Of a stretch of DNA of 64,000 nt, positions 1-9,608 are shown piece by piece. Position 1 is the first letter of the stretch, and each line of letters begins with the position of its first letter. Source of the DNA: Mycolicibacterium neworleansense (lineage in GTDB: Bacteria; Actinomycetota; Actinomycetes; Mycobacteriales; Mycobacteriaceae); assembly GCF_001245615.1 (NCBI RefSeq), contig NZ_CWKH01000001.1:806001-870000 (forward strand), written 5' to 3'. The notes beneath the pieces were generated by a model. The model saw only the letters and a program-made list of their open reading frames with translations, searched no databases and was not told where the DNA came from. The position numbers and the translations under genes were made by a program.

Positions 1-3000
1 ATCGCGGTGATCCGCATTCTCGGCGGGTACCGGGCCTGGCAGGACGGCATCGACACCGTCGTGGCCAGCGGCCTGCCGACGGTCGTGGTCAGCGGCGAGC
101 AGTCGCCCGACGCCGAACTGATGGGACATTCCACCGCCCCGCAGGGCGCGGCCCTGCAGACTCACATCTACCTAGCGCAGGGCGGTGTCGAGAATGTGGC
201 AAATCTTCATTCCTTTTTGTCCGACACCCTGTTGATGACCGGGTTCGGCTTCTCGGCCCCGGTCACCACACCGAGCTGGGGTGTCCTGGAGCGTCCCGCC
301 GCCGATGTCACCGAGGGCCCGACCGTTGCGGTGCTCTACTACCGCGCCCAGCAGCTGGCCGGGAACACAGCCTACGTCGAGGCGCTCTGTGACGCCGTCG
401 AAGCGGCCGGCGGCCGCGCGTTGCCGGTGTTCTGCGCGTCCCTGCGCACCGCCGAACCGGAACTGCTCGAGTTGCTCGGCACCGCCGATGCGCTGATCAC
501 CACCGTGCTCGCGGCCGGCGGTGCCACTCCGGCGGCGGTCGGCGCCGGGGGCAACGATGATTCATGGAACGTCGCTCACCTTGCCGCACTGGACATCCCG
601 ATCCTTCAAGGCCTGTGCCTGACGAGTTCGAAGTCGGACTGGGCCGATAACGACGACGGGATGTCGCCGCTCGACGTCGCCACCCAGGTCGCGGTTCCCG
701 AGTTCGACGGCCGCATCATCACCGTGCCGTTCTCGTTCAAGGAGATCGACGCCGAAGGGCTGATCTCCTATGTGGCCGATCCCGAGCGGTGCGCGCGGGT
801 GGCCGGCCTGGCGGTGCGCCACGCCCGCTTGCGCGCCATCCCGGCCGCGGAAAAGCGGGTGGCCCTGGTGTTTTCGGCCTATCCCACGAAACACGCCCGG
901 ATCGGCAATGCCGTCGGCCTGGATACCCCGGCCAGCGCGGTCGCGCTGCTGCGCACGATGCGCGATGCCGGCTACGACATCGGTGACATCCCGGGCATCG
1001 ACTCCGGCGATGGGGATGCCCTGATCCACTCCCTGATCGAACGCGGCGGACAGGACCCCGACTGGCTGACCGACGAGGCGCTGGCCGCCAATCCGATCCG
1101 GGTGCCGGCCAAGGACTACCGGACCTGGTTCGCGACGCTGCCCGCCGAGCTGGCCGATGCCGTGGTCGAGCACTGGGGCCCGCCACCGGGTGAGTTGTTC
1201 GTCGACCGCAGCCGCGACCCCGACGGCGAGATCGTCATCGCGGCCATCCAGGCCGGCAACGTGGTGCTGATCGTTCAGCCGCCCCGTGGCTTCGGCGAGA
1301 ACCCCGTCGCCATCTATCACGACCCCGATCTGCCGCCCAGCCACCACTACCTGGCCGCCTACCGTTGGCTGGACTCGTCGTTCCCGGGATCTTTCCGGGC
1401 CGATGCCGTGGTGCACCTGGGCAAGCACGGCAACCTGGAATGGCTGCCCGGCAAGACCCTCGGCATGAGCGCGGCCTGCGGCACCGACGCCGCGCTCGGC
1501 GATCTGCCGCTGATCTACCCGTTCCTGGTCAACGACCCGGGGGAGGGCACCCAGGCCAAACGCCGGGCCCATGCCACCCTGATCGACCACCTCATCCCGC
1601 CGATGGCACGCGCCGAAACCTACGGCGACATCGCCAAACTAGAGCAGCTGCTCGACGAGCACGCCACCGTCTCGGCGCTGGACCCCGGCAAGCTGCCGGC
1701 CATCCGTCAGCAGATCTGGACGCTGATGCGCGCGGCCAAGATGGACCATGATCTGGGTCTGGAAGACCGCCCCGACGAAGAGTCCTTCGACGACATGTTG
1801 CTGCACGTCGACGGCTGGCTCTGCGAGATCAAGGATGTGCAGATCCGTGACGGTCTGCATGTGCTGGGGCAGAAGCCCACCGGCGAAGGCGAACTTGACC
1901 TGGTGCTGGCGATCCTTCGGGCCCGGCAGCTGTTCGGCGGCGAGCAGACCGTGCCCGGGCTGCGGCAGGCCCTGGGGCTGGTGGAAGACGGCACCGACGA
2001 CCGCGTGGCCGTCGACGCCGCCGAGGCCGGTGCCCGCGAGTTGGTGGCCGCCCTGCAGGAATCCGGTTGGGACGCAGACGCTGTCGGCAGCATCACCGAC
2101 AACCCCGAAGTCGCCCGCATCCTTAAGTTCGCCGCCACCGAGGTGGTGCCCCGGCTGGCGGGCACTGCCGGCGAGATCGAACAGGTGCTGCGCGCCCTGT
2201 CCGGCGGCTTCATCGTCTCGGGCCCGTCCGGATCGCCGCTGCGCGGTCTGGTCAACGTGCTGCCCACCGGGCGGAATTTCTACTCGGTGGACCCCAAGGC
2301 GGTACCGTCCCGGCTGGCCTGGGAAACCGGTGTGGCGATGGCCGATTCGCTGTTGGACCGTTACCGCACCGACTACGGCTGCTGGCCCCGGTCGGTCGGT
2401 CTGTCGGTGTGGGGCACGTCGGCCATGCGCACCGCCGGTGACGACATCGCCGAAGTTCTCGCCCTGCTGGGCGTGCGGCCGGTGTGGGATGACGCCTCGC
2501 GCCGGGTGGTGAACCTGGAGCCGATCGACCTGGCCGAACTCGGCCGGCCGCGCATCGACGTCACGGTGCGCATCTCCGGGTTCTTCCGCGACGCCTTCCC
2601 GCACGTGGTCACCATGCTCGACGACGCGGTGGCGCTGGTGGCCGGTCTCGACGAGTCGGCCGAGGACAACTACGTGCGCGCGCACTCCCAGGCCGACCTG
2701 GCCGAACACGGCGATCAACGACGCGCCACCACAAGGATCTTCGGCTCCAAGCCGGGAACCTACGGGGCCGGGCTGCTGCAGCTGATCGACAGCCGCAACT
2801 GGCGTGACGACGCCGACCTGGCCGAGGTGTACACCGCCTGGGGTGGTTTCGCCTACGGTCGCGGACTCGACGGAGCACCTGCCGCCGATGACATGAACCG
2901 GGCGTACCGGCGAATCGCGGTGGCCGCCAAGAACACCGACACCCGCGAACACGACATCGCGGACTCCGACGACTATTTCCAGTACCACGGCGGCATGGTC

Positions 3001-3447
3001 GCCACCGTGCGGGCGCTGACCGGGCAGGCCCCGGCGGCCTACATCGGCGACAACACCCGGCCCGACGCGGTCCGCACCCGCACGCTGTCGGAGGAGACCA
3101 ACCGGGTCTTCCGGGCCCGGGTGGTCAACCCGCGCTGGATCACCGCGATGCGCAGGCACGGCTACAAGGGCGCATTCGAGATGGCAGCCACGGTCGATTA
3201 CCTGTTCGGCTACGACGCTACCGCCCATGTGATGGCCGACTGGATGTACGAACGGCTCTCGGCTGAATACGTGCTCGACGACGAGAACCGCAAGTTCATG
3301 TCCGAATCCAACCCGTGGGCGCTGCACGGCATGGCCGAGCGGCTGCTGGAAGCGGCCGGCCGTGGAATGTGGGCCCAGCCCGAGCCGGCCACGCTGGACG
3401 GGCTGCGTCAGGTGCTGCTGGAAACCGAGGGCGAGCTGGAAGGGTGA
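1..3447 (+). CDS. cobN: cobaltochelatase subunit CobN, 5' end outside the window
   Basis: Large ATP-dependent subunit of the aerobic cobaltochelatase that inserts cobalt into hydrogenobyrinate a,c-diamide during cobalamin synthesis. The open frame runs from the first base, so 1148 codons are visible. Mycobacterial CobN is about 1200 residues, so roughly the first 50 are missing. Family signatures are clear: the HLGKHGNLEWLPGK segment near the middle, VLPTGRNFYSVDP, and the C-terminal NPWALHGMAERLLEAA segment. The first in-frame ATC/GTG codons near base 7 are internal to the gene, not a start. It is followed 20 bp later by two F420/PPOX genes, as around Rv2062c-Rv2061c of M. tuberculosis (from memory). 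No truncation or frameshift is seen in the visible part. Confidence 0.95.
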   Translation: MAVIRILGGYRAWQDGIDTVVASGLPTVVVSGEQSPDAELMGHSTAPQGAALQTHIYLAQGGVENVANLHSFLSDTLLMTGFGFSAPVTTPSWGVLERPAADVTEGPTVAVLYYRAQQLAGNTAYVEALCDAVEAAGGRALPVFCASLRTAEPELLELLGTADALITTVLAAGGATPAAVGAGGNDDSWNVAHLAALDIPILQGLCLTSSKSDWADNDDGMSPLDVATQVAVPEFDGRIITVPFSFKEIDAEGLISYVADPERCARVAGLAVRHARLRAIPAAEKRVALVFSAYPTKHARIGNAVGLDTPASAVALLRTMRDAGYDIGDIPGIDSGDGDALIHSLIERGGQDPDWLTDEALAANPIRVPAKDYRTWFATLPAELADAVVEHWGPPPGELFVDRSRDPDGEIVIAAIQAGNVVLIVQPPRGFGENPVAIYHDPDLPPSHHYLAAYRWLDSSFPGSFRADAVVHLGKHGNLEWLPGKTLGMSAACGTDAALGDLPLIYPFLVNDPGEGTQAKRRAHATLIDHLIPPMARAETYGDIAKLEQLLDEHATVSALDPGKLPAIRQQIWTLMRAAKMDHDLGLEDRPDEESFDDMLLHVDGWLCEIKDVQIRDGLHVLGQKPTGEGELDLVLAILRARQLFGGEQTVPGLRQALGLVEDGTDDRVAVDAAEAGARELVAALQESGWDADAVGSITDNPEVARILKFAATEVVPRLAGTAGEIEQVLRALSGGFIVSGPSGSPLRGLVNVLPTGRNFYSVDPKAVPSRLAWETGVAMADSLLDRYRTDYGCWPRSVGLSVWGTSAMRTAGDDIAEVLALLGVRPVWDDASRRVVNLEPIDLAELGRPRIDVTVRISGFFRDAFPHVVTMLDDAVALVAGLDESAEDNYVRAHSQADLAEHGDQRRATTRIFGSKPGTYGAGLLQLIDSRNWRDDADLAEVYTAWGGFAYGRGLDGAPAADDMNRAYRRIAVAAKNTDTREHDIADSDDYFQYHGGMVATVRALTGQAPAAYIGDNTRPDAVRTRTLSEETNRVFRARVVNPRWITAMRRHGYKGAFEMAATVDYLFGYDATAHVMADWMYERLSAEYVLDDENRKFMSESNPWALHGMAERLLEAAGRGMWAQPEPATLDGLRQVLLETEGELEG

Positions 3448-3467
3448 CGAGCCAGTAGATTCACGTC

Positions 3468-3851
3468 ATGGCTCTCACCTTCGCCGATGTCGCCAAGGCC
3501 AACTACGTTCTGCTGACCACGTTCACCAAGGACGGCAGGCCCAAGCCGACCGCGATCTGGGCCGCGCCGTCGGCGGACGGGCTCGTCGTGATCACCCAGG
3601 AATCCTCCTGGAAGGTCAAACGGATCCGCAACACCCCGCGCGTCACCGTGGCGGTGTGCGATGTGCGCGGCAATCCCAAGAGCGAGGCGGTCGAGGCGCT
3701 CGCCGAGGTCCTGCCCAAATCCGCCAACGGCGCCACCTACGACGCGATCGGCAAGCGCTACGGGTTGCTGGGGAAGACGTTCAACCTCTTCTCCAAGTGG
3801 CGCGGTGGAATGCAGAACAATGTTTCCCTGCTTCTCAAACCGGTGAATTGA
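3468..3851 (+). CDS. PPOX-class F420-dependent oxidoreductase-like protein, copy 1
   Basis: A 127-residue single-domain split-barrel protein of the pyridoxamine-phosphate-oxidase-like superfamily. Mycobacterial members of this type usually bind deazaflavin F420 or a related flavin. The N-terminal strand LLTTFTKDGRPKPTAIW and the following SSWKVKRIRNTPRVTVAVCD are typical of the Rv2061c type. The ATG lies 20 bp after the cobN stop. The next gene is a clear paralogue sharing LLTTFTKDG and PKPTA, so this is a tandem duplication. The substrate cannot be read from sequence. The family and the likely cofactor are fairly safe, a specific reaction is not. Confidence 0.85.
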   Translation: MALTFADVAKANYVLLTTFTKDGRPKPTAIWAAPSADGLVVITQESSWKVKRIRNTPRVTVAVCDVRGNPKSEAVEALAEVLPKSANGATYDAIGKRYGLLGKTFNLFSKWRGGMQNNVSLLLKPVN

Positions 3852-3856
3852 GTGGC

Positions 3857-4285
3857 ATGACGCCCACCTTCGAGGATGTTTACCGCGAGAAGTACCTGCT
3901 GCTGACCACGTTCACCAAGGACGGCAAACCCAAGCCCACCGCGGTGTGGGGCGTACCCGACGGTGACCGGCTGCTCATCATCACCGATGACGGCTCGTGG
4001 AAGACCAAGCGCATCAACAACACTCCCCGCGTCACCATCCAGAAGTGCGGTGTGCTCGGAGCGCCCAAGGGTGACCCGGTGGAGGCGGTGGCCCGCAATC
4101 TGCCGAAGACCGAGACCCGGCGGGTGTTCGAGGCAATCGTCAAGCGGTATTGGAACCACGCCTGGTACTTCGTGCCGCAGGCGCTGTTACGCGGCGGCAT
4201 CGACAAGGTGCACAGTGCGATCGAGGTGCGCGCCGTCGGCGCTTCGGCGAACGGTGAGGAACCGAAGCGCCCCGTCGATCGTTGA
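3857..4285 (+). CDS. PPOX-class F420-dependent oxidoreductase-like protein, copy 2
   Basis: A 142-residue paralogue of the preceding gene: it keeps LLTTFTKDGKPKPTAVW and SWKTKRINNTPRVTIQKCG but diverges in the C-terminal half (RRVFEAIVKRYWNHAWYF). The ATG at 3857 is five bases after the upstream stop and is the only sensible start, because the open frame continues upstream through cobN as an out-of-frame shadow. Expected to be a small dimeric cofactor-binding oxidoreductase. Probably cotranscribed with copy 1 and the FxsA-like gene six bases downstream. Function within the family is unknown. Confidence 0.83.
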   Translation: MTPTFEDVYREKYLLLTTFTKDGKPKPTAVWGVPDGDRLLIITDDGSWKTKRINNTPRVTIQKCGVLGAPKGDPVEAVARNLPKTETRRVFEAIVKRYWNHAWYFVPQALLRGGIDKVHSAIEVRAVGASANGEEPKRPVDR

Positions 4286-4291
4286 GCAGGC

Positions 4292-4786
4292 ATGGCAAAG
4301 CGGCTGTTTCTGATCTATCTCCTCGTAGAGATGGCGGTGATGGTCGCCCTGGTGGCGACCATCGGGTTCGGCTACACCGTGCTGCTGCTTCTGGCCTCGT
4401 TCGTGATCGGGCTGGTGCTGGCCGGTTCACAGCTCAACCGGCAGGTCCGCCGGCTGCGGACCGGCCTGAACGGCGGCGTGTCCGATCCCGGTAATGCGAT
4501 GTCGGACAGCCTGCTGGTGGCGCTGGGCACCGTGTTGGTGGTGATGCCTGGATTGGCCAGCTCGGTTCTGGGTGCGTTGTTGTTGCTGCCGCCCACGCGC
4601 GCGGCCGCGCGGCCGGTGCTCACGGGGCTGGTCGCCCGCCGGGTGCCGCTCATCGTCGCGGCGCCCGCCGGTTTCGGCGCGGCGACCGGTACCGCCGGTT
4701 ATCGACACGGCAGAGGCGACTACATTGACGGCGAAGTAATCGACGTCAATGATGTCGATCCGTACCGCCTGCCTCCCAAGGCCTAA
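4292..4786 (+). CDS. FxsA family membrane protein
   Basis: A 164-residue protein whose layout matches FxsA: two hydrophobic hairpin segments at about residues 5-45, a short basic/polar stretch (LNRQVRRLRTGLNGG), then a further hydrophobic pair around residues 72-100 containing GTVLVVMPGLASSVLGALLLLPPTR, with the PG-x(n)-LLLLPPTR signature of the family. The tail is polar and ends in an acidic DGEVIDVNDVDPYRLPPKA. In E. coli FxsA is a cytoplasmic-membrane protein whose overexpression affects F-plasmid exclusion of phage T7; its actinobacterial role is unknown. It sits six bases after PPOX copy 2 and 17 bases before the amidohydrolase, which suggests one transcript. Confidence 0.83.
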   Translation: MAKRLFLIYLLVEMAVMVALVATIGFGYTVLLLLASFVIGLVLAGSQLNRQVRRLRTGLNGGVSDPGNAMSDSLLVALGTVLVVMPGLASSVLGALLLLPPTRAAARPVLTGLVARRVPLIVAAPAGFGAATGTAGYRHGRGDYIDGEVIDVNDVDPYRLPPKA

Positions 4787-4803
4787 CAGCCACCCGAAAC
4801 AGC

Positions 4804-6399
4804 TTGACCACACTTCTGATCAACGGGCGCATCCACAGCCCCAGCTACCCCGACGCGACCGCATTCGCCGTGCGCGACGGGATAGTGGCGTGGCTGGGAA
4901 CCGACGACGTCGGCCGGTCCCAATTTCCCGGTGCCGAGATCGTCGACCTGGACGGCGGCTTCGTCGCGCCCGCATTCGTCGACAGCCACGTGCATCTGAC
5001 CGCCACCGGTCTCAATCTGGACGGCCTCGACCTACGTGGAGCCACCTCGCTGCGGCACTGCCTGCGCCTGGTGGACGAGTACGCGCGCCGGCATCCGGAC
5101 GGTCTGGTGTGGGGACATGGCTGGGACGAGTCGGGATGGCCGGAACGCACCGGCCCGACCACCGAGGATCTCGACGCGGTGCTGGGGGAGCGGCCGGCCT
5201 ATCTGGCCCGGGTCGACGTGCATTCGGCCGCGGCGACCACCGCACTGCGCCGGTTGGTGCCCGCCCTGGGCGAGGCCGCGGGGTTCGACCCGCAGCGTCC
5301 GCTGAGCGCCGAGGCGCATCACCTGGTGCGTGCGGCCGCGCGTGAGCAACTGACTCCTCAGCAGCGGCATGCCGCCCGCGTCGCGGCACTCGATCACGCC
5401 GCCGCGATGGGCATCGCGGCGGTCCACGAGTGCGCGGGCCCGCAGATCGGCGGATTGCTCGACTGGCAGGAGCTGCGCGACCTGGAGCACGGCGTGGAGG
5501 TCGTCGGTTACTGGGGCGAGCCGGCCCGTGACGCCGAGCACGCCCGCCACCTGATCGCCGAGACCGGGGCACGGGGCCTGGCCGGAGACCTTTTCGTCGA
5601 TGGGGCCCTCGGCTCGCGCACCGCCTGGCTGCACGAGCCGTATCACGACGCCGCCGGCACCCGCGGCAACTGCTACCTCGACGTCGAGGTCATCACCCGG
5701 CATGTGCAGGCCTGCACCGAGGCCGGCATCCCAGCCGGGTTCCATGTCATCGGCGATGCCGCCGTCGCCGCGGTGACCGAGGGATTCGCCGCCGTGGTGC
5801 AGCGGCTGGGCGGCCCCGCGGTGGCTCGCTGCGGTCATCGCCTGGAACACCTGGAGATGGTCAACGCCGGCCAGGCCGCCAAGTTGGGGGCTTGGGGCGT
5901 GATGGCCAGCATGCAACCCAACTTCGATGCCCTGTGGGGCGGCGAAGACGGGATGTACGCCCAGCGTCTCGGGCTTGATCGAGTTCACCAGCTCAACCCG
6001 TTTGCGCTGTTAGCATCCGAAGGCGTGCCCCTCGCCTTCGGCTCCGACAGCCCGGTCACCAGCATGAATCCCTGGCAAACCGTGCGTGCCGCGGTCTCGC
6101 ACCGGAGTGCAGGCAGCGCTGTTTCGGCTCGGGCGGCGTTCGCTGCGGCCACCCGTGGAGGTTGGCGGGCCGGCGGTGCGCGCGACGGCCTCACCGGAAC
6201 ACTCGCCCCCGGGGCCCCGGCCAGTTACGCGGTGTGGGAGGCAGACGAGCTGGAGGTCAGTGCGCCGGCCAACGCTGTGCAGCGATGGTCCACCGATCCG
6301 CGCTCACGGGTGCCCGCACTGCCGCGGCTGGCCGCCGATGCCGCGCTGCCGCGGTGCCGTCAGACCGTTCACCGGGGTGTCGCCATCCATGGGCAGTGA
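4804..6399 (+). CDS. amidohydrolase family protein (YtcJ-like, Amidohydro_3)
   Basis: A 531-residue metal-dependent hydrolase with the composite beta-sandwich/TIM-barrel layout. Visible metal-site elements are DSHVHLT (His62 and His64), the later HVIGD (His314), a second conserved HRLEH segment, and GSDSP with the catalytic-type Asp415. The N-terminal [10 protein letters not shown] and the C-terminal PASYAVW strands form the sandwich typical of exoenzyme-like amidohydrolases. Translation probably starts at TTG 4804 (TTLLINGRI is the family N-terminus), an uncommon start. The 3' end overlaps lnt by 11 bp, so the two are likely translationally coupled. Substrates of this subfamily are mostly unknown (N-substituted formamides or amides have been proposed). 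Confidence 0.88.
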   Translation: MTTLLINGRIHSPSYPDATAFAVRDGIVAWLGTDDVGRSQFPGAEIVDLDGGFVAPAFVDSHVHLTATGLNLDGLDLRGATSLRHCLRLVDEYARRHPDGLVWGHGWDESGWPERTGPTTEDLDAVLGERPAYLARVDVHSAAATTALRRLVPALGEAAGFDPQRPLSAEAHHLVRAAAREQLTPQQRHAARVAALDHAAAMGIAAVHECAGPQIGGLLDWQELRDLEHGVEVVGYWGEPARDAEHARHLIAETGARGLAGDLFVDGALGSRTAWLHEPYHDAAGTRGNCYLDVEVITRHVQACTEAGIPAGFHVIGDAAVAAVTEGFAAVVQRLGGPAVARCGHRLEHLEMVNAGQAAKLGAWGVMASMQPNFDALWGGEDGMYAQRLGLDRVHQLNPFALLASEGVPLAFGSDSPVTSMNPWQTVRAAVSHRSAGSAVSARAAFAAATRGGWRAGGARDGLTGTLAPGAPASYAVWEADELEVSAPANAVQRWSTDPRSRVPALPRLAADAALPRCRQTVHRGVAIHGQ

Positions 6400-8269
6400 C
6401 CGTCCTCGAGACCGTTTTGGCCGCCTGCGGCCGACGCCGAACGAGACCACCGAAGTGATTCCGGCCATCGTGGAAGACGAGCTCGCCGAGCTCGATGAAC
6501 TCGATGACGAGGCCTTCGGGGAGTTGGACGAGGATGTCACCGGCGATCCGGTGGCCGACATCGATCCCGACGACGACGAACCAGAGGATCACGGATACCG
6601 CCTGACCGCGGCGGGTACCCCGGACCGCTGGTCGGTGGTGACCGTCCGGGCATCACGATTCGGACGGGCCGCGGCGGTGCGGTGGGCGCAGCTGAGCGCT
6701 GCGATCGGCGGCGGGCTCGCGTTGTGCCTGAGCTACCCGCCGACCGGTTGGTGGTGGGCGGCCTTCGTGGGGATGGCGTTGATCGGCTGGGTCCTGACCC
6801 TGCCGTCGACCACCCGGGCCGGCGGCTTCGGCTACGGATTCCTCTTCGGCCTGGCCTTCTACATTCCGCTGCTGCCGTGGATCAGTGGTCTGGTCGGGGC
6901 GGTGCCCTGGCTGGCGCTGGCCGCCATGGAGGCGTTGTTCTGCGGGCTCTTCGGTCTGTCGGCGGTCGTGGTCAGGCGATTGCCCGGCTGGCCGCTGTGG
7001 TTCGCCACCCTGTGGATCACCCAGGAATGGCTCAAATCGACCGTGCCGTTCGGTGGGTTCCCTTGGGGAGTAATCGGATTCGGCCAGACCAATGGGCCGC
7101 TGCTGCCGATTGCGCGGTTGGGCGGCGCACCACTGTTGTCGTTCGCGGTGGTCCTGGTGGGCTTCTGTGCGACGCTGCTGGTGCTGGAGATCGTGCAGTG
7201 GTGGCGGCATGGACACAAGCCGGGCTTCCCGGCGCCCGCGGTGATGCTGCCCGGGGTGTGCATCACGGTGGTGCTGCTGGCCACCGCGGTGCTGTGGCCG
7301 CAGGTCCGTCATTCCGGGACCGGCGCGGGCGACGAACAGACCGTCACCGTTGCCGCCGTGCAGGGCAACGTGCCCCGGCTCGGCCTTGAGTTCAATGCCC
7401 AGCGCCGTGCGGTGCTCGACAACCACGTGAAAGAGACGCAGCGGCTGGCCGGCGACGTCCGAGCCGGCCGGGCCCCACAACCCATGTTCGTGGTCTGGCC
7501 CGAAAACGCCTCCGACATCGATCCGCTGGCCAATGCCGACGCCGCCGCGCAGATCACCGCGGCGGCCGACGCGATCGGCGCACCGATCCTGGTGGGAACC
7601 GTCACCAAGGCCGACGGCTATACCGCGGACAACCCGGTGGCAACCAACACCGTGATCGTGTGGGATCCCGAACACGGGCCCGGCGAGCGCCATGACAAGA
7701 AGATCGTGCAGCCGTTCGGTGAGTACCTGCCGTGGCGTGGGTTCTTCAAGCACCTGTCGTCGTATGCCGACCGGGCGGGCTACTTCGTGCCGGGTGAGGG
7801 CAATGGTGTCGTGCACGCGGCCGGTGTGCCGATCGGGGTGACCACATGCTGGGAAGTGATCTTCGACCGGGCCGCACGGGAATCGGTACTCAGTGGGGCC
7901 CAGGTGCTGACCGTGCCGACCAACAACGCGACGTTCGACGAGAACATGAGTGCGCAGCAGTTGGCGTTCGGCAAACTGCGGGCCGTCGAGCACGACCGGT
8001 ATCTCGTGGTCGCCGGGACCACCGGCATCAGTGCGGTGATCGCACCGGACGGTCGTGAGCTGGCCCGCACCGAGTTCTTCCAGCCTGCCTACCTGGACAG
8101 CCAGATCAGGTTGAAATCAGATGTGACACCCGCCACCGAATGGGGACCGGCCCTGCAGGTGGTGCTGGTCACGCTTGGTATTGGGGCACTGGTTGCCGCG
8201 ATACTGCACAATGGAGGGTTCGTGCCAAGAATGTTGAGGCGTCGCACCGGCGAAGGCCCGCGACGATGA
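6389..8269 (+). CDS. lnt: apolipoprotein N-acyltransferase with acidic N-terminal extension
   Basis: Transfers an acyl chain from phospholipid to the N-terminal cysteine of lipoproteins at the membrane. The 626-residue protein has an unusual acidic, Asp/Glu-rich cytosolic extension (about residues 25-70), then a multi-spanning membrane segment (about 90-310), then a nitrilase-type (CN_hydrolase) domain. The catalytic triad is readable: Glu372 in VVWPENASD, Lys437 in [14 protein letters not shown] and Cys487 in [11 protein letters not shown]. The ATG at 6389 lies inside the last codons of the amidohydrolase. The longer open frame upstream only reads that gene out of frame. In M. tuberculosis Lnt and Ppm1 form one polypeptide; here they are separate genes nine bases apart, as I recall for M. 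smegmatis. Confidence 0.93.
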   Translation: MGSDRPRDRFGRLRPTPNETTEVIPAIVEDELAELDELDDEAFGELDEDVTGDPVADIDPDDDEPEDHGYRLTAAGTPDRWSVVTVRASRFGRAAAVRWAQLSAAIGGGLALCLSYPPTGWWWAAFVGMALIGWVLTLPSTTRAGGFGYGFLFGLAFYIPLLPWISGLVGAVPWLALAAMEALFCGLFGLSAVVVRRLPGWPLWFATLWITQEWLKSTVPFGGFPWGVIGFGQTNGPLLPIARLGGAPLLSFAVVLVGFCATLLVLEIVQWWRHGHKPGFPAPAVMLPGVCITVVLLATAVLWPQVRHSGTGAGDEQTVTVAAVQGNVPRLGLEFNAQRRAVLDNHVKETQRLAGDVRAGRAPQPMFVVWPENASDIDPLANADAAAQITAAADAIGAPILVGTVTKADGYTADNPVATNTVIVWDPEHGPGERHDKKIVQPFGEYLPWRGFFKHLSSYADRAGYFVPGEGNGVVHAAGVPIGVTTCWEVIFDRAARESVLSGAQVLTVPTNNATFDENMSAQQLAFGKLRAVEHDRYLVVAGTTGISAVIAPDGRELARTEFFQPAYLDSQIRLKSDVTPATEWGPALQVVLVTLGIGALVAAILHNGGFVPRMLRRRTGEGPRR

Positions 8270-8278
8270 AGGAGCCAC

Positions 8279-9085
8279 ATGACAGTCCCTGGTGACGGAG
8301 CGCAGCGGCAGGGGGAATCCAGCCCTCGCCAGGACGGTGAACGCCCGAGTCAGCGCACCCTGGTGATCATTCCCACCTATAACGAGCGGGAGAACCTGCC
8401 GCTGATCGTGGGGCGCGTGCATCACTCCAGCCCCGAGGTGCACATCCTGGTCGTCGACGACGGCAGCCCTGACGGCACCGGCCAGCTGGCCGATGAGCTG
8501 GCCCTGGCCGATCCGGATCGGGTGCACGTGATGCACCGGACCAGCAAAGCCGGCCTCGGCGCGGCCTATCTGGCCGGCTTCGCGTGGGGGCTGGGCCGCG
8601 GATACTCGGTTCTGGTCGAGATGGACGCCGATGGCAGCCACGCCCCGGAGGAATTGAACCGGTTGCTCGACGCGGTCGACGCCGGGGCGGACCTGGCGAT
8701 CGGCTCGCGGTATGTCCCCGGCGGAACGGTACGCAACTGGCCGGTGCGCCGTCTGGTGCTGTCCAAGACCGCCAACACCTACTCGCGGTTGCTGCTCGGT
8801 GTCGGCATCCACGACATCACCGCCGGGTACCGCGCCTACCGACGCGAGGTGCTGGAGAAGATCGACCTGTCCGCGGTGGATTCCAAGGGCTACTGCTTCC
8901 AGATCGACCTGACCTGGCGGGCGATCAACAACGGGTTCAAGGTCGTCGAGGTGCCCATCACGTTCACCGAACGTGAGCTCGGGGTCTCCAAGATGAGTGG
9001 CTCCAACATCCGCGAGGCCATGTTCAAGGTCGCGGAGTGGGGGATCCGTGGACGCCTGGACCGCGCCCGCGGCGTGGTGCGCTAG
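8279..9085 (+). CDS. ppm1: polyprenol monophosphomannose synthase
   Basis: A GT2-family glycosyltransferase that makes polyprenyl-phosphomannose from GDP-mannose, the mannose donor for lipomannan, lipoarabinomannan and protein mannosylation outside the membrane. The 268-residue protein starts with a dispensable polar stretch, then shows [16 protein letters not shown], the nucleotide-binding [17 protein letters not shown], the DxD-type [28 protein letters not shown] and the C-terminal [13 protein letters not shown] of dolichyl-phosphate-mannose synthases. It lacks the C-terminal membrane segments of some DPM synthases; the neighbouring Lnt may tether it, as reported for the M. tuberculosis fusion. 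It ends at the bidirectional terminator shared with rbpA. Confidence 0.94.
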   Translation: MTVPGDGAQRQGESSPRQDGERPSQRTLVIIPTYNERENLPLIVGRVHHSSPEVHILVVDDGSPDGTGQLADELALADPDRVHVMHRTSKAGLGAAYLAGFAWGLGRGYSVLVEMDADGSHAPEELNRLLDAVDAGADLAIGSRYVPGGTVRNWPVRRLVLSKTANTYSRLLLGVGIHDITAGYRAYRREVLEKIDLSAVDSKGYCFQIDLTWRAINNGFKVVEVPITFTERELGVSKMSGSNIREAMFKVAEWGIRGRLDRARGVVR

Positions 9086-9093
9086 CCAGACAC

Positions 9094-9138
9094 AAAAAAA
9101 CCGCGATATGCCCATGACGGGCGTATCGCGGTTTTTTT
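9094..9138. terminator. bidirectional rho-independent terminator between ppm1 and rbpA
   Basis: Two 20-base arms (9094-9113 and 9119-9138) are complementary with one wobble pair around a five-base loop. The left arm starts with seven A and the right arm ends with seven T, so the hairpin carries a U-tract in either direction. It lies exactly between the convergent ppm1 and rbpA stop codons. Confidence 0.93.
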
Positions 9139-9145
9139 ATACGGC

Positions 9146-9484
9146 TCAGCTGCCGCGACGCTTGGTCTTGATCAGGTCGAGGCGCTCCTTGAGCAGCTCC
9201 TCGAGCTCCTCGACCGAGCGACGCTCCAGCAGCATGTCCCAGTGGGTACGCGGCGGCTTGACCTTCTTGGGCTCCGGCACATCGCCCTCGATCAGGGTGC
9301 CCTCGAGCCCGTTACGGCACAGCCAGGTGCCGGGGATCTCGGCGTCGTCGGCGAACGGGACGTCGAACTCTTCACCGTTTTCGGTGCGGTAGCGCGCGAC
9401 CTGACGCGGCGCCAGGTCATGGTTGCGGTCGGTCTCGTAGCTCACGGCTCCGAGGCGACTGCCTCTCAGGACGCGATCAGCCAT
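9146..9484 (-). CDS. rbpA: RNA polymerase-binding protein RbpA
   Basis: A 112-residue essential actinobacterial transcription factor that binds the housekeeping sigma factor and RNA polymerase and stabilises the open complex. The sequence follows the M. tuberculosis protein closely: N-terminal tail MADRVLRGSRLGAVSYETD, the core domain (ARYRTENGEEFDVPFADDAEIPGTW), the basic linker (PEPKKVKPPRTHWDMLLERR) that contacts promoter DNA, and the sigma-interaction helices SVEELEELLKERLDLIKTKRRG. The ATG at 9484 gives the family N-terminus; an in-frame TTG and ATG just upstream would add three residues only. An AAGGAG ribosome site precedes it. A candidate ECF-sigma promoter lies upstream. Confidence 0.97.
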   Translation of the reverse strand: MADRVLRGSRLGAVSYETDRNHDLAPRQVARYRTENGEEFDVPFADDAEIPGTWLCRNGLEGTLIEGDVPEPKKVKPPRTHWDMLLERRSVEELEELLKERLDLIKTKRRGS

Positions 9485-9524
9485 CGTCAACACTCCTTAT
9501 TTGGCGTTTTTGTCCGGATGTATC

Positions 9525-9551
9525 AACGCTGAACGGCGTTGCCAAGTTCCC
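9525..9551 (-). promoter_or_regulatory. candidate SigE/SigH-type promoter of rbpA
   Basis: On the minus strand GGGAACT (9545-9551) and CGTT (9525-9528) are separated by 16 bases, which fits the GGAAC/CGTT pattern of mycobacterial ECF sigma factors of the SigE/SigH type. The start of transcription would fall about 30 bases before the rbpA ATG. In Streptomyces the rbpA gene is under the related oxidative-stress sigma factor SigR, which makes the match more plausible. Prediction only. Confidence 0.5.
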
Positions 9552-9608
9552 GACTCGACCATCGATGATACGCGGGTCGCGGCGTCGGGCAGTCTACAGT
9601 CGTGAGCC

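Noticed and set aside
1639..3327. 562-codon open frame on the minus strand
   Set aside because: Antisense to cobN, low-complexity Gly/Val/His-rich product typical of a GC-driven shadow frame; cobN has clear family signatures.
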